A stretch of 36,957 nt of DNA from Chalciporus piperatus (taxonomy: Eukaryota > Basidiomycota > Agaricomycetes > Boletales > Boletaceae), in contig JBBPTG010000237.1 in assembly GCA_038093975.1 (NCBI GenBank), positions 1-36,957 of the forward strand, written 5' to 3'. Positions 19,682 through 30,158 of this stretch are shown here, piece after piece (positions within the stretch are counted from its first letter, which is position 1; each line of letters opens with the position of its first letter). Below the pieces are notes generated by a model, which was not told where the DNA came from, did not search any database, and saw only the letters and a list, made by a program, of their open reading frames with translations. The position numbers were made by a program, and so were the translations under genes.

Positions 19682-21778
19682 ATGTCTCAAGCCAACGTGC
19701 CCACCCCCTTACAGGTTCTAACCCCCGAGCTGCGGGCCGTGTTAACAAAGAGAACCGATCGGTTGCTTCTTAATATCATCAGAGCCAATTCTGGCACTCA
19801 GTATGCTTCCCAGGCGGCGTGTCTCACTGCCTTCCGTGATGCCATGACATTGCACGGACCGGAAGACGAAGTGACACTCCTGAAAGACTTCCGTGACCAG
19901 GTGCCGGTGACCGACTACGACTCGCACAAACCTTGGATGACCAGGTTCGACGAACGACCATGCAAGGAGTCTCGTGTCCAGAACCTGTTTGCGCCGGGCT
20001 TACCTTATTGTATCGCCGTCTCCAGCTCTACTTCTGGGAAAGAACCGAAATTGTTCCCTATCTATCAGCATATCAGCCAGGGGGATCCTCCCCTCCGCCA
20101 ACACTTTGATTTCAGTGACGCTCACGGACCTACGGACTGGATTTTCTATTACGGTTACAGGGATTTGAAAGAAGTGGAACAAGAACCCGGTCAAGTACTG
20201 AAGACGATTCCAGTCTGCTTGGGTTCCGGCGGCAAATTGCGTATGAGATTTGGTTGGGATGTGGAGAGCGATGAAGCCCGGATGTCGACCATCTGTATGT
20301 TCTGGAATTATACATCTGTTCATGTCAGTCGTGCAACAGTTTTGACGCCTCCTTACAGTACCCGGGCAAGTAGCTCCGTGGGCGGCGAATCTAATCCTAC
20401 ATAATCGGACATTCCTCATGATCCATGCCCTCTTCTGCCTCGCTCGTCGTGACCTCGATCAAATTTGTACGACGTTCACTACGTTCTTCGTCGACCTTGT
20501 CCGTCACATCGACGAAGAATGGGATATGTTCATTGCATGCATAATGGATGGTACCATCCCTCAGCTTGATGGGATTGCTCATCTTCGAGTCCACTTACAA
20601 GTAAGCATGTGGCCTCATTCCACGGGTTGTTGTACTGAAGGCAAATAGGCTGTGTTCCGGTCGGACTCAGGACGTGCCGAAGAGTTACGCAGGATTGGCC
20701 CTCCTTCCTCTTGCGAAGCTTGGGCGTCACGGGTTTGGCCACATCTTCGGAGACTCGCCGGGATATGTAGTGGTTCTTTTGCGACATCCCTGCCACAGGT
20801 TTTTATCCGTACATTAACAGTGGGTTGATGCGACAACTAATTATCTAAATTCAGGTGAGATCAATCCTTGGACCGACGATCGCAATCCGCAATCCTCGAT
20901 ATGCATGCACTGAATCTCTCATGGCCGTCTGCTTCAATCCGGAAGACACGAATAGCTTTGTGTTCGAAAGCGAGGACGTCGTTGAGTTCTTGCTTGCAGA
21001 TGCAGGACCATCTTCCAGGAACATACTACAAGCGGTGTGTATTGGGTGTTAAACTCGACTTCACCTTCATGAACGTACCAATGACCTTTGTCAGTGGGAG
21101 CTAGAGTCAGGAAAGCAATATCAAATCCTCCTCACCACCCGAAACGGATTATGGCGGTATCTGTTGGACGATGTGATCGAGATCATTGGATTTGCTCCTC
21201 ACAATGGTTCACCTGTCCTCAAGTACTCTGGCAGAAAAACGTCGGTGATATCATCATATCGCTCTATCGTCGCATTCAGACTGATGGCAATTTTTCAGAA
21301 TGTCTCTCCGGTTGCCTCACATCGTTATATCAGATGCTGAACTCGTCGCGGCCATTCAGAAAATCAGTTCGGAGGACTTGATTCAAGTTCACGACTTCAC
21401 AACGGTGGTTGATCATCGCGTCACTCCCTTGGCAGTAGGCTTCTTCATTGAGCTTGCAGGACCACCTGGTACGTTTGACTTTGAGGGGTTGCACAATGCA
21501 CTTAGTGATATTGTATCGCAGGGCCGAACTCTCATACCACGGCGCAAAGACTGTTCGATGCTCTGGGGGCGGCAAATTCAGAATTCCAGCTCTCACTCGA
21601 AACACACGAGACTCGTCTCCCAACAATCCGAGTTGTGAAATCCGGGACGTTCATGGAATATAGGCAGTGGAGGTGTGAAAAGATGGGTGTCGGACTTGCA
21701 CAGGTGAAGGTGCCGGTCGTCTTATCACAGGCCGAGGCCCAGGAATGGATTCTAGAGAGAGTGATTCGGGAGCTGTGA
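19682..21778 (+). CDS. GH3-family acyl-acid amido synthetase, 585 aa
   Basis: GH3 enzymes (PF03321) adenylate a carboxylic acid and pass it to an amino acid, as in plant auxin or jasmonate conjugation; fungal members are not well characterised. Exons: 19682-20294, 20359-20600, 20649-20798, 20855-21034, 21095-21240, 21299-21468 and 21522-21778, total 586 codons with stop. The ATP/AMP-binding motif is SSSTSGKEPKLFP (residues 114-126). VAPWAANLILHNRTFLM, the NGLWRYLLDDV segment and the C-terminal RQWRCEKMGVGLAQVKVPVVL match the family layout. The length of about 600 aa is typical. The acceptor at 20358 and the donor at 21241 (GTCGGT) were chosen because alternatives give stops. It converges on acyltransferase C with 232 bp between stops. 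Substrate unknown; cytosolic by lack of a signal. Confidence 0.88.
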
Positions 21779-21860
21779 CTCTGGTGAGCGATTACAAGTA
21801 CGAAAGCTTTCCCAGCTTCGATGTCGAGTTTTTCGATCACCGTGTTCGAACTTGACTTGT
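21779..21860 (+). pseudogene. Relic of F-box gene 3' end
   Basis: Directly after the GH3 stop, the DNA matches the tail of the F-box gene (about 8058-8152). Both contain GAT(T/C)ACAAGTACGAAAG, then CGAGTTTTTCGA, then TCGAA(C/G)TTGACTT. The shared frame reads AITSTK in both, but a TGA precedes it here and the distance to GAGTTTTTCGA is shorter. It shows that the acyltransferase and the end of its F-box neighbour were copied as one block. Confidence 0.7.
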
Positions 21861-22010
21861 GCATGTACTTCTGAATAGGAGGAAACAAACGCGTACGGCG
21901 GGATATACATGCTACTCCATTCTGTGAATTGCGAACGTGATACTTACCGCTATGTTCCGATAGGCTTCTGCCATGTATTGCATCACTTGATGTTCCCTGG
22001 TCCCGTCTGA

Positions 22011-23874
22011 CTAGATCAACAACCGAATCTGTCTCATTATCTCGTCCAGGAACCGCCGGATGATAGTATCTTTGCCCTCGGCATCCTTGTAAGCACTGAA
22101 TGCCTGCAAAGACATGTTTTGAAATCATTCTCTATAACGAAAACTCATGTCGTACCTGAATTTGAAGGCATAGCCTATCTCTGAACGTCCAAGGATGGAT
22201 CGCTCTGGCATCAGCCTCAGCACGACTCAAACAGAAACTCGAGAGATGAAAGGCACGCACAATCCCAAACCTGTCATCCGGTTCGCCAAACAGAGCTCAT
22301 CAATCACGAACAAAGCTCCTCCCCCTGCGGTACATCCCCAAGAGCTCGCCAGCCTCTTCTCGATGATGTTAAGGTTCGCGCTAGACGTTCTGTTCCCAGG
22401 CATGTAATCGGGAAGTGGGGTGATTTGTTGTGCGGCGAGCGAGTGAATGATGCAAGGGTCGTTTCTGTATCGTTCAAAGCGTTCCTTTAGCGCCTGCATT
22501 GCCAACTTTAAACGTTCCACCTCGGAATCATTCTTCAGAATGTCTGTCACTCTGACGCGAATGGGGGTTATGGTTACACAAGAGGAGAAGTAGGTCTTGG
22601 GAAGCCGGGGCTCCAATGAGAGACTGGAAGGAGAGGGGTGTCAAGGATCATCACAAATAGAAAATAGGTGTGGACTCACAGACTCATGTCCGCAAGGAAA
22701 TCTACTTCTTTGGTCAGATCAGGCGGGTTGCATGCGGCAAGCGCAAGGCAGTGAGCGGCTTCCAACAGGTGCGTAACGCTGCATCCGTTCTTTCTCGCAA
22801 CATCGACGATCGCGCGGGATTCAGATTCGGTGAATTTATATCTGATTCTGAAAGCATCTCCCGGATGGGTCGCCTGAATCTTGGAAATGTCGGGGTCTAG
22901 GGCGGGTGTCAAGCAGATCTAGAGGGGCATTTGCTCAGGAAAGAGGGAATGAATATATCGGACGACCGAAAACGCCACATACGCTGTCTCTTGCCCTTTC
23001 CGTCAGGATCTCCTCAAAAAGTTTCGGGCTGTCGGTGTCCCAGGTGGCACACGGTCCACCTGTCGCAGTCACTATGTCTTCAGGCAGGTTCTTCCACTCC
23101 GATCCCCACTCCGGCACGTCCAACGGGACGTCGCCAGACATCCATCCGAACAGCCGTGAAAGCACGTTGAGAGCCGGCCAGCCGTCCATCAGTGCGTGGG
23201 GGCCATGCAATGCGAGACCAAAGGTCGAGGAAGATCCCGCAACGAGGAAGCAGCGGAAGAGAACTGACCCAATCCGACCTCCGACTTCATAAGGCAGTCC
23301 GCGCTCCGTGATAGAGTCGATGAATGCAGTAACATCAAGCGAGTCCCCTTTGTCCTCGAAGACAAAGGCGGCATTGAGCCATTCCTCGCGATCGGCATCG
23401 GATCGAACTGGGGTATATATCCATCGAAACTCGTCAGTGATACTCGCGGCGATCAAGGGACAGTCAAAGCTTGAAGAAGACTCATTAGCTCAGTTATGAT
23501 AAGACGAACAGACTACATGTAAGTTACCGGAGTCTTTCGAGGGCGCGGCGGGCACGCGCATGAACCTCTGTTTTGGACAGAGTGGAGGAGAACTGGACCC
23601 CGATGCAGACATCGAAACCACTAAACAGTAGATGTCAGCACGCGTGAGGAGTTCCGTGGATCGAAGGCTTGGTTACCCGTTGGCGATTTTACTGTACTTC
23701 TGGAGGTAAATCTCAGAACCGACAAGCGGCCTGCGATGGACACGATTAACTGAGAGGAGATCAGAGGATCAGATGAAACGCGGGGTACCTCGTGTACGCG
23801 GGGATACCATTCGTATGAGACTGGAGAACCCAGGGAGCTGGTTGTGGTGCAGGCAGTGAGATCCGAGTCGTCAT
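22011..23874 (-). CDS. HXXXDG CoA-dependent acyltransferase-like protein C, 487 aa
   Basis: Eight exons: 23874-23789, 23730-23677, 23620-23528, 23469-22983, 22918-22680, 22623-22261, 22204-22156 and 22103-22011 (488 codons with stop), with the same intron positions and phases as A and B. The motif is LALHGPHALMDGW with the catalytic His near residue 169. The N-terminus MTTRISLPAPQPAPWVL is closest to A, and exon 1 differs from A mainly by a five-codon extension. The C-terminus ends MRQIRLLI as in the other copies. It faces the GH3 gene. Acyl transfer to an alcohol or amine is inferred from the fold motif only. No lesion is seen, so three apparently working paralogues coexist in this window. 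Confidence 0.8.
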
Positions 23875-24568
23875 CGTGAAAGCAGGTATTCAAGTTGGGC
23901 TTGTTTCACCACGACTTTTAAATAACGCTTCCTACCGTGTGCTCGAAGTAACGCCCGGCTCCGAATCTTCTCCGAATCGAGTCAGTCGCATTGTCCACCG
24001 TGACATTCGCGAGGATTTGCCGTGCAGGGCCGCTGAGAGTGTTTCTGCGCGACCACAGTATTATCAGCACTGCGTGTCAGAACTCGAGGACAGACTCGGA
24101 GCCTTTCTGTGCTCTCATCCTACACACTCATATCTTCCACTATGTGTGTTTGTTTCGTGACTGGCCCTTAGCATTAGTTTGGGCACTGATGGAAATGTCT
24201 TGGTCGCGGCCTGAGCGGCGTCCTCAAGTACGTGGTCGTCGGCGATTGTAGTTCCATGATTGCGAACAAATAATTGCCGACGCACATTCACACACGAGGA
24301 TGATATGCTCTTTGTGGTATCCGAATTTTAACGCCAACCCGGCCAAAGCTAGGGTCGAGGTCTGGCTCCATCCCCACCATGATATCCCCCGTCTCAACCC
24401 TTCTCCCGTGTCAAGCAGGCTCGCGTTTATATCGATTTTCAACGTTCGACCTGTCAAGTAAGAGTTTCCGCCTATCCTTGTGCAGCCTGGACCAGAAAAA
24501 GAGAGCAAAAGAATATCCGCAGTTGAACCACAAGAGCCAAGACGCACGACTTATGTTGGGACCTAGAT
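23875..24568. other. Intergenic region between acyltransferase C and dehydrogenase
   Basis: 694 bp without a supported gene. The part next to 23875 is homologous to the 5' flank of gene A. The remainder contains the 3' flank of the dehydrogenase gene. Open frames here are short and overlapping. Confidence 0.5.
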
Positions 24569-25829
24569 CTAATCGTCTTTATACTCGTAGAACCCTTTCC
24601 CGCTCTTTCGTCCCAACCATTGTGCATCCACCATACGCTCCAGGAGCACAGAGGGTCGGTATTTCGAATCTGACGTGCCTGTGTAGAGTGTTTGTTGTAT
24701 CGAGAGACATGTGTCGAGACCGATGCTAGAAGTGGGTGAGCGAGTGCAAAGCAAACATGTCGTTCAGTGGATAATGTGACTTACAAGTCAGCTAAGAGAA
24801 GAGTTAGCGATGGACACCAATGAGGTTATTAGCACCCACCAAGTTGAAGAGGACCCATAGGATGGGCCATCCCTAGTCTGAATGTCTTGTCAATGTCATC
24901 ACGCGTAGCGACACCCTATGTAGCATAACGAAGACGGGTCAGCCTGTGCCAAAGCGTAAGGTTGGCACTTGGACAACCTTTTCGAGGCACATGATTGCCT
25001 CGTTTATGAACGGCATCAAAAGAGCATTCGAGACGAAGCCAGGGACATCTTGCGACGTTGCAACCTCTATCAATCACTGAGTGACATCGAGTTCTCAAGT
25101 CCTGAATGCAGCATCCAAACCTTTACCACACGCCTCCGCGAAAGTACGCGAACGGTCAAGCGTCTCTTTAGAAGTCTGCACTGCAGAGATGAGTTCTACG
25201 AGTTTCTGTAAAGAAATTCACATCTGCCATCTCTACCCCTGTTTTTGATAATAGCACACACCATCACCGGAACGGGATTAAAGAAGTGTAGGCCTGCGTA
25301 TAAGAGTAGAAGGCACGCAAGTTAAATCTCTCCCCAACCACGTGCACGCTCTGAAGGACTCACCGACGACCCTACTGGCTGCCTTCTTACCCTCATCTGA
25401 CGCAGCATTCTTCCCCTCCGGAACGACCGCCGCCGCAATCTTCGTAATACTAATCGACGACGTATTCGTTGCCAATATCGCATTCTCGTTCAATGTATCC
25501 CTAAATCCCTTGAACACGCGTCGTTTCAAATCCAAGTTCTCCGAAATAGTTTCGACGACCATGTCGACGTCGCGCATCGCATTGACCGAATCGACGAGCG
25601 TGATGCGGTCCCTGGCTTCGGAAGCCTCGGTGGAGGTGAGTCGGCCTTTGGAGACGTCCTTGGCGAGGAGTTTGTCGACGAAAGTGAGTGATTTCGAAAG
25701 TTGCTCGGGTGAAGCGTCATGGAGGAGGACAGGAACTTTGGCACGGAGAGCGGACACGAAGGCGATGCCTGTGCCCATTTGTCCGGCACCGAGGACACCG
25801 AGCTGCTTGATACCGTGAGCGATGGACAT
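24569..25829 (-). CDS. 3-hydroxyacyl-CoA (hydroxybutyryl-CoA) dehydrogenase, 303 aa
   Basis: Oxidises 3-hydroxyacyl-CoA to 3-ketoacyl-CoA with NAD+ in fatty-acid breakdown. Exons: 25829-25364, 25293-25262, 25205-25121, 25066-24978, 24915-24840, 24791-24785 (7 nt) and 24725-24569, 304 codons with stop. The Rossmann motif [13 protein letters not shown] is at residues 11-23. ATNTSSISI and [17 protein letters not shown] carry the substrate-site Ser and the catalytic His region. [18 protein letters not shown] and [19 protein letters not shown] start the C-terminal helical domain. The 7-nt exon CTGACTT supplies the A-D-F of LADFIG and is needed for frame. The length is that of single-domain HADH. 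No peroxisomal SKL-type end is seen (it ends YKDD); compartment unclear. Confidence 0.9.
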
Positions 25830-26311
25830 GGTGGTAAAGGACAAACAACCGAGTCTGTAGTCACATCGCGTACTTGCTCCGGAATCACGTGTCACGAAAC
25901 GAGCATGTACGACAAGTCGGAGATGACATTCTCTTCGACACAACCACAGAGGCTAGTCGAGATGATCGATCTTCTCTATGTTTCTGTGCTTGGAAATACG
26001 CAGACGGCGACCCTATGCAAGGGTGCAAGTACTGAAGATTGAAGGAAGATAGTCGTTGCCTCTCCGAACTGAGTCGCGCTAGGACAAGGAGGATACGAAG
26101 GAATTGCTGCTGGAAAACATGAATTAGATCGAATAACAACCAGGTCATCCAGACGCAAACATGGACACTAATACTCATCCACAGTGAATCTTAGTAATTA
26201 TCTACAGTGTAAAAGATCATGAAAATGTCGTAAACCGTCATGAAGCAGCTCGTCCCGGAGATCCAGAAACCACAGGCAACCCGTTCCACAACCCCAAACT
26301 TCACTGTGTCC
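25830..26311. other. Intergenic region between dehydrogenase and SulP gene
   Basis: 482 bp holding the dehydrogenase promoter and the transporter's 3' flank, both on the minus strand. No gene and no clear TATA box seen. Confidence 0.5.
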
Positions 26312-29129
26312 TCACCCAGCACGAACCTGAACACCATGCCTCGCCTCAACCTCCGCAATCGCTTCACCAAGGGTATCATAGAAAACATCAGAACCCAACA
26401 TCTTCACGATCCCCGCATTTTCAAACACCTCGCGAAGGCTCGGTCGGAGATGGGTAATGTATAGATGAACGCCCCGGTTCTTGAAGGAATTGAGTCCATG
26501 TTTGAAACAGAATACAATCCCCCTTACCTTGTAAGACTCTAAAAGTTCATGGAGAATTTGCACAGCTCTAATTTATTTGGATCAATCAGTTCTCCGGTCG
26601 ACGAGCAAGGCAGCTGCACAACGTACGATGCATCGCAACTATCAACGTCCGCCATATGGAAGACTAACACGCTAGGGGGTTGTCTCCTTGGCTCCTCGGA
26701 CGGATGTGCAGGTTGAGCACCATACAATTCAAACCTCCGCAGCCGGCCTAAAGAAGCTCATATTATTGTCAGTCGTCTCAATGGCCGAGGATTAGAACAC
26801 GCGCCTTTCAGCTGAGAACTATTGGCTACGGCGAATGTAAGCGACGAACTGCGCCTCGGTAACCGTTACACATACCAAAATCAAGACTTTCGCGGATACG
26901 AACGATCAATGTCCCAGGAATATCCTCGGCATCCGGGTTGTCTGTGACTGGTCTCCACTGGTCTGTTCCAGGAATACGGCCCTATATTGCATATCGTCGG
27001 CTAATAGAAACGAAAAAGCTCGATAGAGGACTTACGAGCACCGTCATGCGTGTCTTGGACGAACGCCTGACTACGAGCAGAAGTGACGTAACCAAACTGA
27101 CGATAATACCGATCTCGACGTTCCAGATGACGGATAGAATGAACGTGATGAACATCATTGCCAAGTCCGTCCGCGCGCCAATCCTATGTTAGTGTTGGGT
27201 CAGGTTCGTGAACTCTTCTAGTACGAAAAGCGACGTACTTGTAGTAGTACACCAAGTCATGTGGAACCTCCGAAAACAAGGACATGACGAACAAACAGAT
27301 TCTGCAAGAGCGATCAGAACGATCCAGACGAGAAGAGAGGAGACACTAACATGGACGCCAAAACACACTTTGGCAGGGAATATAGAAGTGGGAGTAGGAA
27401 GAACGTTGCTAGAAGGACGACACCCGAGGTGACCAAAGAGGCTAGCTGTGACCTTGCACCAATATCCCCGTTAATCCGAGACCTACCACCATATTAGTTT
27501 CGCGATGTCATCAATTAGAATTTTGCAGCGAACCTGACGATGGAACCAAAGGCAGGCAGGGTACCAGGAACGAATGAGCCAGCAAGGTTAGCTGCACCCA
27601 ACGCGACTAGTTCGCGGTTTGGGCTAATTGGGTGTCCGAACCGATCCCCGTTCTGCTTCGCAGCGACTATACTATCCAAGAAACCGATGATCGTAATCAA
27701 ACTGAAGACATAAAGTCAGCTTGTGTGCACACATAAAACGGCGGGGCTTACATAGCAGTAGATGTGGTGCCTCGCAGGAAAGGGTAGGTAGCTGAACTGA
27801 GAGGAAGCTTGAAGAAATGTTTGGATGTCGATATAGCCACGGAGCCGAGAACCGCGACGCCATCCTTTTCCCATTGCAGCTTGTGCGACGCCCCTACCAG
27901 ATGAATTCAGTCACACCATAAAATAAATATCCCATGACTCACACGTGGAGGCAACGACAACGAGAAGAACTTCAGGAAGGCGATAGATCCACCACGTTTT
28001 CTTAAAGGAATCCTTGAAAACTCTTAGCAGGATTAGGACGAGCAACACCCCGAAACTGATCATCGCTGTCAGCTTGTGAGTGTGCGTCCAAACATGTTCC
28101 ACAAGGAAAAGAATCTTGTCCAAGCTCGTTTCAGGGCGGACTTGGTCCTCCAAAGCGGCCAAACCAAGCATGGGGATGAGTTGCTCACTGAACACGATGT
28201 CAATGTCAAAAGAATTGCTATAGCAAAGGTACACGCACACAGTGATGACAACCGCGACGGCTGTGACAAAACCGCGGAGGAGTGCGCGACTGAGGACAAC
28301 ATCTAAGAATCCAAGGCGAAGGAAACCGAGGAGAAACGCGAATAATCCAACCTAGTAAACGATAAATACCTTCCTCCAGAGGTCACATATAATGCTTGCC
28401 TGCAGACCTATCGCAGTGGCCACAGCAAGTCCTAACTTATCAGGCGGGGAATCCGGGAATGAATGGCGATACTCGGTAATTGATTGACCGACAAGCAGTG
28501 ATAAAGCAGCTTCTGCTGCGACGCTGAGTTGCCTCGAGGTTCCAAGCAGACTGTAGACCATAGGAGGTATCGAAGCTGCGAACTGAGGTGTAAAAGTAGC
28601 CTTAGATAAGTCATCAGACTAGAACACTAGAGCTTACAAGGCCTGCAGTGGGACCAATCTTGGCAAGGGAAGTACCGTAACTGACTGACAGTGGTATGAT
28701 CATGGCAGCAAGTGATACGCCAGCAAGCACATCGCCGCCAAGACTGACCTTACATCAGAAGCGGAGAAACGAAGGAATGATGCCGACTCACAGCGAGAGA
28801 GAGTAGTCGGGGATCCACGCGGTTGAAGGCACATAATATCGCACTCTCCTGCCGAACTTGGTGTCGCGTATTCTTGTTCGTTTGCTTCCTTCAAGCGCTG
28901 GAATGAGAGCTTAGCGTCTGGGACGAACAGACGCGGGGTGGTACTCACCTACAGTGGACGCAGCATCGTCGGGCGTACTTGCGCCGTACTGCGCAGGTCC
29001 AGCTTCGACATCATCCTGGTTGAGAAGAGGTGCTCTCTCTTGTGCCCGTACCATTCCTCGCAGTGATGAAATGGAGGTAGCAGTTGAAATGGTATTGAAA
29101 GACGAGTCGTGAGGGTGTAAGCCGCTCAT
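26312..29129 (-). CDS. SulP/SLC26 sulfate-anion transporter with STAS domain, 680 aa
   Basis: Plasma-membrane-type anion carrier, probably sulfate uptake. Sixteen exons: 29129-28949, 28897-28792, 28743-28638, 28582-28400, 28351-28239, 28187-27943, 27893-27752, 27701-27534, 27482-27351, 27301-27239, 27183-27036, 26981-26876, 26825-26805, 26747-26627, 26567-26528 and 26479-26312 (681 codons with stop). After a hydrophilic N-terminus of about 100 residues come the hydrophobic segments of the SulP core (AGVSLAAMIIPLSVSYG, SFVPGTLPAFGSIVRSRIN, FITFILSVIWNVEIGIIVS). A STAS domain (about 550-680) includes VLVFHMADVDSCDASAVQIL. The intron after 28400 has a GC donor. A 21-nt exon at 26825-26805 giving ANSSQLK also needs a GC donor; skipping it keeps frame, so it is less certain. 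ATG 29129 is the first in-frame ATG; the GTG-opened extension to 29363 is rejected. Confidence 0.87.
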
Positions 29130-29455
29130 CTCGGTACGAAACTGAGGCTGAAACTCCACCAGCTCTTGGACGCAAAGGCGAACTCCAATCGTCAATGTCC
29201 CGTCCGAAATCAAGACCACACTGTTAATTTCGGCTAGGAGATGGGTCACGTGAATCGCCGTGTCGGCACGGCCGGGCCGTCCGGGTGCTATTCCGATTCG
29301 ATGTTGCAGTGGAGGCCAATCCTCGTCGAGCACGATCCACCCCGAGGCATCACATAACCCCACACAAAAAGTCCCATCTGTAATTACATGAATTCTTCAA
29401 ATCCAATTTGACGCGCACAATCAACAGGGAATCGGGGTTAGTGTCCACAACTTTA
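29130..29455. other. Upstream flank of the SulP gene
   Basis: A frame continuous with the SulP coding sequence stays open to about 29363 but contains no ATG. I regard it as promoter or 5' untranslated DNA, though an upstream coding exon is not excluded. Confidence 0.4.
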
Positions 29456-29553
29456 GGGCCTGTTCGAGATGGCCAAAAAGGCTGCTAACCGAGTGCTAAC
29501 CGAGTGCGGGCAGCACTCGCTTAGCAGTTCTTTTGGCCATCTCGAACAGGCCC
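29456..29553. mobile_element. Tourist/PIF-Harbinger-like MITE, 98 bp
   Basis: The ends are exact inverted copies beginning GGGCCTGTTCGAGATGGCCA and remain near-perfect for about 43 bp, leaving almost no loop. TTA flanks both sides (29453-29455 and 29554-29556), the target duplication expected of PIF/Harbinger-type elements, whose ends also begin GGGCCTGTT or similar. The near identity of the arms suggests recent insertion. It has no coding capacity. Confidence 0.88.
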
Positions 29554-29556
29554 TTA

Positions 29557-30158
29557 GTTTCCCCGTCATTTTGCACACGGTTGGCAATACCTCATACAGT
29601 TGAAGCGGTCCGCCTAAGCTTGTACTGAAAACATAACATGCATGAGGGATTGGTTCACAGTGACACGAGTATGAATGTGCATGCAAGTCCCCAAGTTTCG
29701 GAAAAGGGAGTTTCGTCGCAGCTTGCTGTGACTGTTTAAATTCGTGAAGGACAGCGGCTTCAAATGGTTACGGAACACCTCAGGCAGCACTTTTCGGCAC
29801 CAATAGTGGTCTCACAGACCGGTTTCCTTTGTAGGCAGGATTACATCTCAATGACCCGGCTTCGTGGTGGCCTCGCGACCTCAAATTCCACCTCGGCCTC
29901 TGCGGGCCTCGTGCGGGCCTCATGCGAGCCTCATGCGGGCCTCGTTAGCAATGCAACCGTTTGTTTGCCCACCTGGTGGAATCCTCCTGGCTCCGTTTGC
30001 GCCCCATTCGAGCGCCGTTTGCGTCACACTCGACCTTCATCGTTGGCACGATTATTGTGGCCTTGCTGGTGCAATTGGAAGCAGGTGTGCTAGGTTCTCA
30101 CCTATGTTTTTTTTCCCTTTTTTTCTCCTCATTTCCACCCTTCGAGCATTACCGCAAC
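29557..30158. other. 5' flank of the KDZ gene with 11-bp repeats
   Basis: No gene with an ATG start is supported. At about 29894-29945 four to five diverged copies of an 11-bp unit (GGGCCTCATGC) occur in tandem. A pyrimidine tract at about 30107-30140 precedes the transposase start. Terminal inverted repeats of the KDZ transposon should lie in or left of this stretch, but I could not identify them. Confidence 0.5.

Noticed and set aside
20281..20410. Apparent stop and frameshift in the GH3 gene
   Set aside because: Splicing from the donor at 20295 to the acceptor ending at 20358 removes it and rejoins a well-matched frame.
29129..29363. SulP start at 29363
   Set aside because: That codon is GTG; the first in-frame ATG is at 29129 and leaves a normal-length transporter.
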